From positions 1-64,000 of the forward strand of contig JASMDC010000017.1 of assembly GCA_030753015.1 (NCBI GenBank): a DNA stretch of 64,000 bases. Reading direction: 5' to 3'. Positions 1-7,778 of this stretch are shown here, one piece after another. The translations under genes and the position numbers were made by a program. Each line of letters opens with the position of its first letter. Position 1 is the first letter of the stretch. The notes under the pieces were generated by a model. The model was given only the letters and a program-made list of their open reading frames with translations, ran no database searches and was not told the origin of the DNA. Source of the DNA: Candidatus Undinarchaeales archaeon (GTDB taxonomy: Archaea > SpSt-1190 > JASMDC01).

Positions 1-32
1 GGGCCGCGTCTGTGAGTCCTTATCCGTTGTAC

Positions 33-284
33 GCCATCCGCGCAGTGGCATTTGTTTCTCTTTGAATGCTTCTATCCTCAGGGGTATATTGGCCAAGGTC
101 CAGAGACAGCTTCGTGTCACCATCAAGAATGTGGTTGCCCCTCCAGACCTCTGATTAAACGCATAAGCCTGTGCCGCTCAGACTGGGCTCCCAAGCTCGA
201 GGTCCAGCAGAAGTATTGATGTACTGGGCAATATCGCTGGGTCGATCCACGCTGGACGACCACGCTACGACACGACGGACGAGC
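33..284. other. Cassette A body, no confident gene
   Basis: This is the 252-nt content of the first cassette. A plus-strand frame stays open from about 52 (TTG codon) to the stop near 217-219, about 55 codons with several cysteines, but it has no ATG, no ribosome-binding site and no recognisable similarity. Cassettes without ORFs are common. No other feature was seen. Confidence 0.4.
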
Positions 285-426
285 GTACAACAACCGGCCT
301 TCTAGCTCCGGGCCGCTGAGACGGCCCTCCGCCCACACGCCCCCGAATATCCTGGAGCCTCGCTGGTTTGAGCTTCGCTACAGATTCGTGTTACGTGGGC
401 GCGATAGAAGGCCTTGACCGTTATCT
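285..426 (+). repeat. attC recombination site 1
   Basis: The R'' box GTACAAC (285-291) is followed by a 4-nt spacer and the L'' box GGCCTTCTA (296-304). The exact complement TAGAAGGCC (405-413) is L', followed by a 6-nt spacer and the R' box GTTATCT (420-426). The 100-nt segment between the L boxes is the variable terminal part; its left half is nearly identical to that of site 2 and its right half differs. Unequal spacers beside the L arms and a total of about 140 nt agree with known long attC sites. Confidence 0.82.
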
Positions 427-712
427 GAAAGCCCCAATATATAATAATGAGTTAATTATTGATTAATAATAGATGACATGGGGAAAGACTAGGTATTTAA
501 CTTTAAATCTCCTATGATAGCATTGCCACCAAGGGTGCAAGGGGAGCTTCACCGTATTTACGATTAGCCAAGCGCCGATGTCTTCCATTCGACTGCCTTG
601 ACCGCTCCCCTTGCATCCAAATCCTTATCATTCATCGTTTATAGAACAATAGTATCAACTTGTTTTGTCGGAGCATTTGTTAGGATAGCCACTTATGCTA
701 GGTGGGGCATAC
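427..712. other. Cassette B body: AT-rich, non-coding, with an inverted repeat
   Basis: The 286-nt cassette has a strongly AT-rich left part (about 435-505, including TATATAATAATG). It also has an inverted repeat with arms 533-547 (GGGTGCAAGGGGAGC) and 604-618, 14 of 15 positions paired, around a 56-nt loop. The only reading frames are about 34-41 codons on the minus strand and look random. The hairpin could be a structured RNA or a relic of another element. Confidence 0.4.
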
Positions 713-855
713 AGATAACAATCGGCCTTCTAGCTCCGGGCCGCTGAGACGGCCCTCCGCCAACACGCCCCCGCGGAGTTTGAACATCGCTTTAGGATAC
801 TTCGCATAAGGTGATCCTGGCGGGTACGCGTCATAGAAGGCCTTGGCCGTTATAC
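713..855 (+). repeat. attC recombination site 2
   Basis: The boxes are R'' AGATAAC (713-719), L'' GGCCTTCTA (724-732), L' TAGAAGGCC (834-842) and R' GTTATAC (849-855). L'' and L' are perfectly complementary over 9 bp, and the R boxes flank them through 4- and 6-nt spacers as in site 1. The left 60 nt are almost the same as site 1, so the two sites belong to one family, as expected in an array evolved with one integrase. Confidence 0.82.
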
Positions 856-880
856 GACAACGTTCCCCAAATGGAAAACC

Positions 881-920
881 ATAAATATACAAACATATAC
901 AAACATATACTTATGTATAC
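881..920. promoter_or_regulatory. Four 10-bp direct repeats: likely antitoxin operator
   Basis: Two exact copies of AAACATATAC (891-900, 901-910) are flanked by the related units ATAAATATAC (881-890) and TTATGTATAC (911-920). Ten-base spacing places each unit on the same helix face. The repeats lie 30-70 nt before the ATG of a ribbon-helix-helix antitoxin and include TATA-like sequence. Such antitoxins usually repress their own operon through tandem short repeats. The operator role is inferred. Confidence 0.6.
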
Positions 921-949
921 AGATGTAAATCAATCTAAAGGTGGTCATT

Positions 950-1189
950 ATGGGAGCTACTACGATCAGGATACACGATGATACAAAGCATGATCTGGAT
1001 CTGTTAAGGGAATATCGGAATGAAAGTTATGATGAAGTTATTAAGAAAATCCTCTTTGTCATAAATACCTACAAGACCGAGCCTGAATTGAGCCAGGAGA
1101 CAATTGATTCGATCGAAAGAGCGAGGAAAAGGATGAAGAAAGGGGATTTCTTATCTGAAGAGGAAGCGAGAAAGAGGCTTGGCCTTTAA
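950..1189 (+). CDS. Ribbon-helix-helix antitoxin (RelB/VapB-type)
   Basis: This is a 79-residue DNA-binding antitoxin. Residues 4-35 give the strand-helix-helix pattern of the ribbon-helix-helix fold (TTIRIHDDTK, then two amphipathic helices). The charged C-terminal helices (about 48-79) are where such antitoxins bind their toxin. ATG 950 is preferred over GTG 941 because AAGGTGG lies just upstream of it. The stop overlaps the start of the relE reading frame, giving the usual antitoxin-toxin coupling. The tandem 10-bp repeats upstream fit autoregulation. The gene is AT-rich compared with the chromosome and sits in an integron cassette, so it was acquired. The partner toxin is frameshifted. 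Confidence 0.75.
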   Translation: MGATTIRIHDDTKHDLDLLREYRNESYDEVIKKILFVINTYKTEPELSQETIDSIERARKRMKKGDFLSEEEARKRLGL

Positions 1190-1442
1190 TGCATGAAATC
1201 AACTTTGATGAGGAAGTAATTGATACCCTCAAGAAATTACCAAAGCTACTAGAAAGAGGATTTTCAATAAGATCGTATCATCTAAAGAGAATCCCTTCTT
1301 GTTCTTTGAGAGATTAAAGGGGAGACGAGATTACAGAATGCGGATAGGGGATTTCAGGGTAATCGCAGATATCGATTCAAATCTGAAGAGGATCCAAGTG
1401 ACTTTGATCGGGCATAGGAAGAACATCTACAAGAGAATCTGA
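1189..1442 (+). pseudogene. Frameshifted RelE/ParE-type toxin
   Basis: Translation from the ATG overlapping the antitoxin stop gives a RelE-like start (MHEINFDEEVIDTLKKLPK) but stops near 1314. The rest of the family continues in another frame: the segment with RLKGRRDYRMRIGDFRVIAD and then IQVTLIGHRKNIYKRI, ending at TGA 1440-1442. One missing base near 1259-1263 (after codons for LLER) explains the break, because adding one base gives a continuous protein of about 84 residues. The Arg/Lys-rich core and terminal HRKNIYKR are typical of RelE mRNA endonucleases. The frameshift is either inactivation or a sequencing error. Confidence 0.72.
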
Positions 1443-1642
1443 TCGTGATAGAACGTCGGTCGCCTAACACAAAGGTATCCAGCTCCAGGCCTCCAGCCTT
1501 CCGCCCACACTCCGACTCATACATTATACGCAATCTGCTTCAGGAGTCTTTGGTATCATGAGATCCATCCTTGCACTTCGCCCTCAGAATCCTTTCCTGA
1601 CACTTCGTCCTTGAAATGGTCGTCATGATAGTCGCTTTCCTT
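1443..1642. other. Junction between cassette array and chromosome
   Basis: This stretch contains the decayed attC (1462-1530) and then about 110 nt with no recognisable feature before the end of the minus-strand membrane-protein gene. Base composition changes from AT-rich to GC-rich across it, so it probably marks the right edge of the acquired segment. Confidence 0.4.
1462..1530 (+). repeat. Degenerate attC-like remnant (site 3)
   Basis: A consensus-like R'' box GCCTAAC (1462-1468) is followed by a segment similar to the left halves of sites 1 and 2 (shared words include AGCTCC and CCGCCCACAC). It ends at about 1523-1530 with TTATACG, which resembles the R' box of site 2. No convincing L' arm can be drawn, and R'' does not match the start of the toxin-antitoxin cassette (GTTATAC), so the site is truncated or rearranged. 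It lies 20 nt after the relE stop, where an attC is expected. Confidence 0.5.
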
Positions 1643-2413
1643 TCAGCCGACCTCACGGGCCAGTGCCTCGCACGGGACGTCCACTCCAGCGGTCTGGGTG
1701 CGTCCAACGGGGGAGAGGCAGTACACCATCATGTCGCAGTCCACGAACGCCAGTGGGTAGCAGAGCTTGGTATCGCCCGCGCCCTCCATGCAGATCCGGC
1801 TCCCCTCCTCGATGGTGGCGGAGGTGCCCTCGCCCGGAGCACAGTACGGTCCGCGCCCTTCGCACCCGAGCACAGCGGTCCCGTCATCGCCCACGGTGAC
1901 GGTCCGCGCATAGTCCTCCAGTGCCACAGCGCACGGTCGCTCTGCACCGTTGGCGGAGGCGCACCCTGTCTGTCGCCAGCGCCCGATGGCCGAGCACTCG
2001 AGGTCGAGGTCCACGGCCCGTGGCGGAGGTGTAGGGCTTGCAGGGGTGGTGAGATGCGGTGCGGCCTGCGCGCCCGGAACGGTCTGGCGCTCCGTACGGA
2101 CAATAGGTCCCGGGACGGCCCCACTACCGGCTGTGATCCTCTCAAGTAGCCCCTGATGGAGCATCACGGCCAGCCCTGCGGCGAGGACCACCACGGCAAG
2201 GAGACCGACCACTGCACCCCAGGACCGTCCCTCGCTGACGGGTGCAGGAGGCTCCTCCCCACGCACCAGTGCCTCGGCCGTGGCCTCGTCGTACCCCATC
2301 TCGAGGAAGAGCTCCTTGACCTGCTCGGGCGGGTAGCCCATCTGCAGGTACTCCTGGGCATAGGATGCGTAGTAGCTGGAGCACTGGGCATCCCCCATCG
2401 GGAGGATACTCAT
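1643..2413 (-). CDS. Membrane-anchored Cys-rich surface protein with N-terminal helical module
   Basis: The 256-residue protein has three parts. Residues about 10-52 form a short helical module (motif GYPPEQVKELFLEMGYDEA). Residues 65-90 are one transmembrane helix. The rest is a Pro/Thr linker and an ectodomain with ten cysteines (140-248) that could form five disulfides. Related N-terminal modules occur on the proteins at 9135, 16946, 17711 and 53939. The module would be cytoplasmic and the Cys-rich part outside. ATG 2413 is used; an in-frame GTG lies 3 nt upstream. No known family was recognised for the ectodomain. Confidence 0.72.
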   Translation of the reverse strand: MSILPMGDAQCSSYYASYAQEYLQMGYPPEQVKELFLEMGYDEATAEALVRGEEPPAPVSEGRSWGAVVGLLAVVVLAAGLAVMLHQGLLERITAGSGAVPGPIVRTERQTVPGAQAAPHLTTPASPTPPPRAVDLDLECSAIGRWRQTGCASANGAERPCAVALEDYARTVTVGDDGTAVLGCEGRGPYCAPGEGTSATIEEGSRICMEGAGDTKLCYPLAFVDCDMMVYCLSPVGRTQTAGVDVPCEALAREVG

Positions 2414-2453
2414 CACTAGTGCTTAAGTTGATTTCTATGGGATCTCTGCAAGC

Positions 2454-2978
2454 TCAGAGCTTCTCGAAGATGAGGTCTTTTGGGGGCATGCACATGGAGG
2501 CCACTGTGATGTGGAGCCGGTCCTCCTCGCCCTGGTAAATGGCAAGGGTCCGTGCGTCCATGGCGCGACCCTCGGATACTCGATATGCCTTGTTCCGCGC
2601 GAGGTAGTGGGACCCGGTGAAGGTCACGTCGAGCCATGTATCCTCGCTCATGCCGTTGCCCCGCCCCTGGAGATGGAGCCCCTGCTCGTCCTCGTAGATG
2701 AAGAGCTTCGGGGCCTCGGGGAGGAGTGAATCGGCCTGGATGAGGTAACCATTGTCCAGTTCCATATAGGAGCCGTTCTCGAACAGCGACTCCACGAGGT
2801 CGAGCTGGTTGTAGAGGGACTCGAGAGCTGCCCCGGGGACTGGTCTCAGTGAGCCGGCGAACCCGACGTTGTAGCCAGCGGCGGCGGGCGAGGCGAAGGG
2901 CTCGAACACCTCGAAATCCGATACGTCCAATCCGGTCCCGGCCTCGGCCGCGTCCATCTCGAGAAGGTACATGATCAT
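2454..2978 (-). CDS. Hypothetical soluble acidic protein
   Basis: This 174-residue protein has no signal peptide or transmembrane segment and is rich in Asp and Glu. Its sequence alternates short predicted strands and turns, for example GLHLQGRGNGMSEDTWLDV, suggesting a beta-rich fold. No family was recognised. Several start codons are clustered (GTG 2981, ATG 2978, ATG 2972). A TATA-like stretch (TTTTTAAAC) lies at about 3017-3026. The gene lies 41 nt upstream of the surface-protein gene on the same strand, so the two may be co-transcribed. Confidence 0.6.
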   Translation of the reverse strand: MIMYLLEMDAAEAGTGLDVSDFEVFEPFASPAAAGYNVGFAGSLRPVPGAALESLYNQLDLVESLFENGSYMELDNGYLIQADSLLPEAPKLFIYEDEQGLHLQGRGNGMSEDTWLDVTFTGSHYLARNKAYRVSEGRAMDARTLAIYQGEEDRLHITVASMCMPPKDLIFEKL

Positions 2979-3180
2979 CACTTGTCCTTGCGAACGGAGG
3001 CGACAAGCGATGGTCCGTTTTTAAACATTTTCATTTGATTTGACACGAACTCGCACGATTTGGGCTTATTTGGGGAAAAAACGCCTATTAAGCCTTAATA
3101 ACTTCATTGAGCGTCTGTGAGACGTCAAAGCACACCGCATACTTTCATGCTATTTAACATTAATCACCGCAAGAGTGGTC

Positions 3181-4494
3181 ATGCGGGTGCTCCTCCTGGC
3201 CCCACGCGTGTCGGACGGCGAGTCCACCCTCCCTTTGGGGCTGGCCTACATCGCCGCCGTGCTCGAGGCCGACGGGTGCGAGGTCTTTGGGCGCGACCTC
3301 TCCTTCACAGGACCTGAGGATGTTGCCCGGGAGGCCGCCGACCTGGGGGTGGACGCGGTGCTCGCATCCTCTCTTACCAGCACCTTGGGCCAGGTCGCGG
3401 CCGCGTGCGATATGGTCCGATGCGCGACGGGGGCTCCCGTTGCACTGGGTGGCCCTCACGCGACCGCCCTTCCGGCGCACGCACTGGGCGCTGGTGACTT
3501 CGATGCCCTGATGGTGGGCGAGGGCGAGGACAGGGTGGTCCCGCTCGTCAGGGCATTGACGGGGAACGGCCGGTTGGCGCGCGTTCCCGGACTACTTCTC
3601 CCCGGCGGCATTTCGACAGGTCCCGCCCCGCTCCCTCCCGATCCAGACAGCCTTCCCTATCCTCGACGAGAGGCTTTCCCCGAGAGCCTGTACTCGGGGA
3701 TGCCCGCTCGGGGCCCGTACACTCCGCTTGTCACATCGCGCGGATGCCGTCGCCGGTGCGCTCACTGCCCTTCCCATTCCCTTGTGGGAGGTCCTCGACG
3801 ACGTTCTCCCGCCAACGTGGCAGATGAGGTGGAACACCTCCTCTCACGCGGTTACCGTGAGTTCCAGGTGGAGGATGATGGATTCGCCGAGGACCGGGGC
3901 CATGTGGTCGGTATATGTGATGCCTTTCGGGAGCGGGGATTGGACATCGACTGGGCGTGTACCAACGGACTCCATCCGGATGATCTGGACGAGGGCCTCC
4001 TCGCTGCCTTGGCAGAGACAGGTTGTTACTCGATCGCCCTGGGTATCGAGTCCCTTGACCGCTCGGTCCTCGCAACCCTGTGCCGACCTATGGACCTGGA
4101 GAGGATCGCAGGACTTGTCCGTGCGGCCCATGACCACGGTATGGAGGTCAGTGGTTACTTCATGCTCGGCCTTCCGGGGACTGTGCTCAATGACGGAGGG
4201 CTCCTGGCCGACGAGGCACTCGCCCTTGATCTCGACACGGCCCATTTCTCTGTGTTCTCGCCCTTACCCGGCTCCCCCATATTCTCCCGTTTGATAGCGG
4301 AAGGAGCATCAGTGGACGAGCTGGTGGCCGGTAACGTCCCTGGGATGGACCGGATCGCCCTCGATGCGGAGAGCGCTAGGGCATACCGCCGCTTCTACGC
4401 AGGGCGCAAGGGCGTGGCCGTGGTACACCAGGCCCTATCCACAGGCAGACCGTTCGAGCCGTTAGTCAAAAAGTTTAAAGGCTGGTTCCTCTAA
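3181..4494 (+). CDS. B12-binding-domain radical SAM enzyme
   Basis: The N-terminal ~140 residues resemble the cobalamin-binding Rossmann domain of class B radical SAM proteins (PLGLAYIAAVLE near residue 18, GGPHAT near 90, GEGE near 113). The radical SAM core follows, with the 4Fe-4S ligands C189, C193 and C196 in GCRRRCAHC. The usual GIES motif is present. Members methylate or otherwise alter unreactive carbons in lipids, sugars or cofactors; the substrate is unknown. ATG 3181 is preferred to GTG 3175: a TATA-like TATTTAAC lies about 28 nt upstream. A second enzyme of this family follows 10 nt downstream, and sugar-related genes come next, so a role in glycolipid or surface-glycan synthesis is a reasonable inference. 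Confidence 0.8.
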   Translation: MRVLLLAPRVSDGESTLPLGLAYIAAVLEADGCEVFGRDLSFTGPEDVAREAADLGVDAVLASSLTSTLGQVAAACDMVRCATGAPVALGGPHATALPAHALGAGDFDALMVGEGEDRVVPLVRALTGNGRLARVPGLLLPGGISTGPAPLPPDPDSLPYPRREAFPESLYSGMPARGPYTPLVTSRGCRRRCAHCPSHSLVGGPRRRSPANVADEVEHLLSRGYREFQVEDDGFAEDRGHVVGICDAFRERGLDIDWACTNGLHPDDLDEGLLAALAETGCYSIALGIESLDRSVLATLCRPMDLERIAGLVRAAHDHGMEVSGYFMLGLPGTVLNDGGLLADEALALDLDTAHFSVFSPLPGSPIFSRLIAEGASVDELVAGNVPGMDRIALDAESARAYRRFYAGRKGVAVVHQALSTGRPFEPLVKKFKGWFL

Positions 4495-4504
4495 TCCCCA
4501 CCTT

Positions 4505-5920
4505 ATGGCCGAGCGCGTCCTGTTCCTTCGGGCCGATCCGGAACGGCTCTCGCCAGGACATCATCCGCGCAACTCCTACCCCTCCATGAACATCCGCTAT
4601 AGTGCCTCCGTGGCCATGGCCATGGGGTACGATGTGGACGTCATCGACATGGCAGCGAGCCTGCCGAGCGGCACACTGGCCGAGTCTGTGGCCGCAGCAC
4701 GACCAGACGTGGTACTGTGCGATGTAATCACCCCTGCCGTCCAGTTCACCCTCGACGCCGTCGAGCGGATCGGGGTTCCGGTCATCGCCCTGGGACAGCA
4801 TCCGTCAGCGCTCCCGCGGACGCTCCTCGATAGAGAGGGTCCGGTGGATGCCTGTATCGTGGGCGAGCCCGAACGCACGCTCCAAGAGGCGCTACCCTAC
4901 GTCATGGCGGGAGACCTATCGTCCCTCGCTGGTATGGCCGGGCTCGTTGTCCGGTCACCTGACGGTCCCATCGAAGGGCCGTCCCGTCCACCTATCGAGC
5001 GGCTCGATGAGCTTCCCTACCAGGCACACACCTCCCACCATGGGAGCTACTACACACACTATCCCATTCGGACCAGGGGCCGCCGCCGGTTCGGTTTCAT
5101 CGAGGCGGGCCGTGGATGCCCGCATTCGTGCTTATTCTGTTCACAGACGCTGCGCATCTCCTACGGCAAATGCGTTCGACTGCGATCGCACGAGAGCGTG
5201 GCCGCCGAGGTCGAGTACCTCGTCCGGGAGCTCGACGTGAACGCGCTGGTGTTCCTCGACGATGCCTTCTGTCTCGATCACAGGTTCGCTCACGGCATCT
5301 GCGACTCCCTTATCGAGCGAGGGCTCAACGACAAGGTCTCATGGCTCGTGCAGACCCGGGTCGACGCCGTGGACGAGGACCTCCTGACCCACATGCACGA
5401 GGCCGGCTGTTCCACCGTGTGCTTCGGTGTCGAGTCGGGCAGCCAGCGTGTGCTCGACACATTGCGCAAGGGCGTCACCCTCGACCGGATCCGGACAGCT
5501 TTCCAAGCGGCACATGATGCGGGCCTGCTCAGGGTCGGGTTCTTCATGCTCGGCAATCCGACCGAGACCCGAGAGGAGCTGGAGAGCACCATGGCCTTCT
5601 GCCGTGAGCTGGCCCCGGACTTTATCCAGGTCGCGTTCTTCACGGCGTATCCGGGCTCGGCCGCTTGGGCGGAATGGGGCGACACGACGGACTACGACTC
5701 CTACACCCACTATAACGCCGTGATTAGCAACAGGAGCCAGATGAGCAACGACGAACTGGTTGAGCTCCATCGGCGGTTCTACCTAAGCTTCCTGTCCCGC
5801 CCCCAATTCGTCGCACGCTACGCCCGCTACCGCCTGCCCCGGGCCCTTGCGAACTGGCGCGAGGAGGCAGAGCTGATGCGGACGGCGCTCGGGTTCTTTA
5901 CGTCCCACCACGAGGATTAG
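4505..5920 (+). CDS. B12-binding-domain radical SAM enzyme (second copy)
   Basis: The 471-residue protein has the same layout as its upstream neighbour: a cobalamin-binding-type domain (about 1-150), then a radical SAM core with C205, C209 and C212 in GCPHSCLFC, and GVESGSQ in the barrel. The two are distant paralogs, so they probably catalyse different steps. A TATA-like TTTAAAGG about 28 nt before ATG 4505 lies inside the preceding gene, so this gene may also have its own leaderless promoter. The last 4 nt overlap the stop of the convergent glycosyltransferase gene. The substrate is unknown. Confidence 0.8.
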   Translation: MAERVLFLRADPERLSPGHHPRNSYPSMNIRYSASVAMAMGYDVDVIDMAASLPSGTLAESVAAARPDVVLCDVITPAVQFTLDAVERIGVPVIALGQHPSALPRTLLDREGPVDACIVGEPERTLQEALPYVMAGDLSSLAGMAGLVVRSPDGPIEGPSRPPIERLDELPYQAHTSHHGSYYTHYPIRTRGRRRFGFIEAGRGCPHSCLFCSQTLRISYGKCVRLRSHESVAAEVEYLVRELDVNALVFLDDAFCLDHRFAHGICDSLIERGLNDKVSWLVQTRVDAVDEDLLTHMHEAGCSTVCFGVESGSQRVLDTLRKGVTLDRIRTAFQAAHDAGLLRVGFFMLGNPTETREELESTMAFCRELAPDFIQVAFFTAYPGSAAWAEWGDTTDYDSYTHYNAVISNRSQMSNDELVELHRRFYLSFLSRPQFVARYARYRLPRALANWREEAELMRTALGFFTSHHED

Positions 5921-6624
5921 GCGCGCCCGGTGAGCCGGAGCACGCCCTCCCGGAGCAGGGGGCGGAGGATCGAGTACCAGTCGAGGAAGGGTCGCATCTT
6001 GCTATAACCCTTCTTCTGGTCGAAGCGCTTGGTCACTGGGACCTCGGTGTACTGGTAGCGCTTGACCGCCTGAATGAGCATGTAGGGCTCGAACTCGTAC
6101 CGGTCAAGCCACGGGGCCGAGAGGTCGAGCTCCTCGACGAGCTTGATCTTATAGGCGCGGAAGCCGTTCGAGGCGTCCGTTACCTTCTTCCCGGTCACCA
6201 GCCGGAACGTGATGGTGAACAGGCGGGTGGTCACACGCCTGAAGAGTGGGATGTCCGGGTCCCCCTCGAGGTACCGGGAACCCTGGACCAGGTCGTTCCC
6301 TTCGAAGAGCGGATCCAGAAGGAGTGGGATCTCGGCCGGCTCATCCTGGTCATCACCTGCGATGGCCACGATGATGTCGTACTTCCTCTCCATTGCATAG
6401 GCCTGGACGCGTCGGGTGAGGAATCCTGGGCCACGGTTGACATCATTGCGTAGCACGGTCGCACCGGCCTCCCGGGCCTCATTCCCCGTGTCGTCTGTAC
6501 TTCCATCGTCCACGACCACGAACTCGTCAACGATGTCCCATGGGACCTTGCGCACTGTGCGTCCGATCTTACCTTCCTCGTTGAAGGCGCCGGTCATTAG
6601 CAGAACACGCTTGCCCCGGTACAC
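5917..6624 (-). CDS. GT2-family glycosyltransferase (polyprenyl-phosphate type)
   Basis: This GT-A fold glycosyltransferase resembles dolichyl-phosphate mannose/glucose synthases. Nucleotide-sugar motifs are VVVDDGSTDDT and a GDDQDEP metal-binding segment. No C-terminal transmembrane helices are present, so it is probably a peripheral membrane enzyme loading a sugar onto a lipid carrier. The reading frame opens with GTG at 6642, but the TATA box (TTTATATAC, about 6647-6656) is only 10 nt from it and 28 nt from GTG 6624, so the leaderless start is probably 6624. The neighbouring Gfo/Idh oxidoreductase and radical SAM genes suggest a shared glycan pathway. Confidence 0.82.
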   Translation of the reverse strand: MYRGKRVLLMTGAFNEEGKIGRTVRKVPWDIVDEFVVVDDGSTDDTGNEAREAGATVLRNDVNRGPGFLTRRVQAYAMERKYDIIVAIAGDDQDEPAEIPLLLDPLFEGNDLVQGSRYLEGDPDIPLFRRVTTRLFTITFRLVTGKKVTDASNGFRAYKIKLVEELDLSAPWLDRYEFEPYMLIQAVKRYQYTEVPVTKRFDQKKGYSKMRPFLDWYSILRPLLREGVLRLTGRA

Positions 6625-6655
6625 ATCAGGGGGACGGGCCACATGATTTATATAC

Positions 6656-7672
6656 TCAGGGGAAGGGGACCGGTGCCCGGTCCTCGGCCGAACGCAGGGC
6701 CGCCTCTGCCATGCGCACCGCCCGGACGCCCACCTCGCCCGGAGTGTTGGGCTTCTCCCCGGTCCTGATGCAGTCGAGGAAGTGCTCTATCTCAAGGCGC
6801 AAAGGTTCGTGCTGATCGATATATGGCTGTGAAACGTTCCCCATCCGGCGCATGGCCCTGAAAGCACCGTAGGAGTCGTAGCGGTAGCCATTGGACTCTA
6901 GGAAGGCCATGTAGTCGAAGTCGAACACGTTGAGCAGCGGTGTGATGCTGTCGAGCTGTGCCGAACGCGTCTCCCCCACAAGCCACATCTCGCGCACTTT
7001 TCGCGGGGTGAGCCAGCTAACGGTGATGTTGGCCAGGATGTTATCAGGGAATCTGAGAGTGATGAACGCTACGTCCTCGAAAGGGGTCTGAGGGAGCACC
7101 GAGCTGGACGTGGCGGATATCTCTGTGGGGGTGGCGCCCAGCAATAGGCAGACCGTGTCGAAGTCGTGGACGGCGAAGTCGAAGATGACCCCGCAGTCCT
7201 GGCGAGGAGTGCGGAACCCGATACGCGAGCAGTGGAGCATGTAGATCTTGCCGAATGTGCCTGAGTCGATCTCACGCTTGAGCGCCATCACAGATGGATC
7301 GAACCTGAAGATATGGCCTACCTGGAGGGTGAGCCTATCACGTTGGGCCAGCTTCATGAGGCCCTCGCACGCAGGTGAGTTCAGGGCGAAGGGTTTCTCC
7401 ACAAGGAGGTGCTTTCCTGCTTCCAGGACGGCGCGGGCCACGTCCGCGTGAGTGGCTGCAGGGGTGCAGACGCACACCGCGTCGATGTCGTCACGGGCGA
7501 GCAGAGAGTCCATGTCCTCGACGGTGTCGACCCCGAAGGAGCGCTCGATCATGTGGCACCGGGACGCGCTGATGTCGCAAACCTGGACGAGGTTGGCCTG
7601 GGGTAGTTCAGTGAGCACACGAACGTGGTTCTTGCCCCACTCGCCAGCCCCTATGACCCCGACTCCGAGCAT
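6656..7672 (-). CDS. Gfo/Idh/MocA-family sugar oxidoreductase
   Basis: This 338-residue NAD(P)-dependent dehydrogenase has a Rossmann motif at residues 5-16 (GVIGAGEWGKNH), the family motif EKPFAL near 93-98 whose Lys is catalytic, and the C-terminal alpha/beta substrate domain. Such enzymes oxidise or epimerise sugars or inositols, often nucleotide sugars for surface glycans. A TATA box (GGTTTATTTAG on the minus strand) is centred 25 nt from ATG 7672, so the mRNA is probably leaderless. It lies directly upstream of the GT2 gene on the same strand. The substrate cannot be told from sequence. Confidence 0.85.
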   Translation of the reverse strand: MLGVGVIGAGEWGKNHVRVLTELPQANLVQVCDISASRCHMIERSFGVDTVEDMDSLLARDDIDAVCVCTPAATHADVARAVLEAGKHLLVEKPFALNSPACEGLMKLAQRDRLTLQVGHIFRFDPSVMALKREIDSGTFGKIYMLHCSRIGFRTPRQDCGVIFDFAVHDFDTVCLLLGATPTEISATSSSVLPQTPFEDVAFITLRFPDNILANITVSWLTPRKVREMWLVGETRSAQLDSITPLLNVFDFDYMAFLESNGYRYDSYGAFRAMRRMGNVSQPYIDQHEPLRLEIEHFLDCIRTGEKPNTPGEVGVRAVRMAEAALRSAEDRAPVPFP

Positions 7673-7778
7673 GGGTGGGCGGAGAGAGGTTAACTAAATA
7701 AACCTTACGCGGGGCTGCCGGGAATACCGGCACGCCACCCCGGTTCGGTTATAATATGATGAACGTCTCCTCCTAGCC

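Larger units (their letters stand above)
1..1530 (+). mobile_element. Integron-like gene-cassette array (no integrase in window)
   Basis: Two attC-type sites (285-426 and 713-855) and a decayed third (about 1462-1530) delimit cassettes. In integrons the first bases of a cassette form the R' box of its circular form and must pair with the R'' box at its end. Here GTTGTAC (26-32) pairs exactly with GTACAAC (285-291), and GTTATCT (420-426) pairs exactly with AGATAAC (713-719); with flanking bases the matches run to 9 and 8 bp. This signature is seen directly. The first cassette has its left junction at about 26, so part of an upstream attC lies at or before the window edge. The cassettes are partly AT-rich, unlike the rest of the window, and one carries a toxin-antitoxin pair, a common cassette cargo. 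No integrase gene is visible, so this resembles a CALIN (attC cluster lacking an integrase) or the distal part of a longer integron. Confidence 0.82.

Noticed and set aside
285-855. MITE or solo terminal repeats of a transposon
   Set aside because: The repeats end in paired R and L boxes with different spacers, and the R'' boxes match the start of their own cassette rather than each other, which a MITE would not show. No target-site duplications were found.
1616-2149. Plus-strand reading frames overlapping the first surface-protein gene
   Set aside because: They are shadows of a minus-strand gene with module, TM helix and ordered cysteines.
3050-3110. Short AT-rich motif shared with 16290-16345 (CTTAATAACTT and AAAAAACGC)
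   Set aside because: The two words occur in opposite order at the two places and no further copies with the same layout were seen, so a common regulatory element is not supported.
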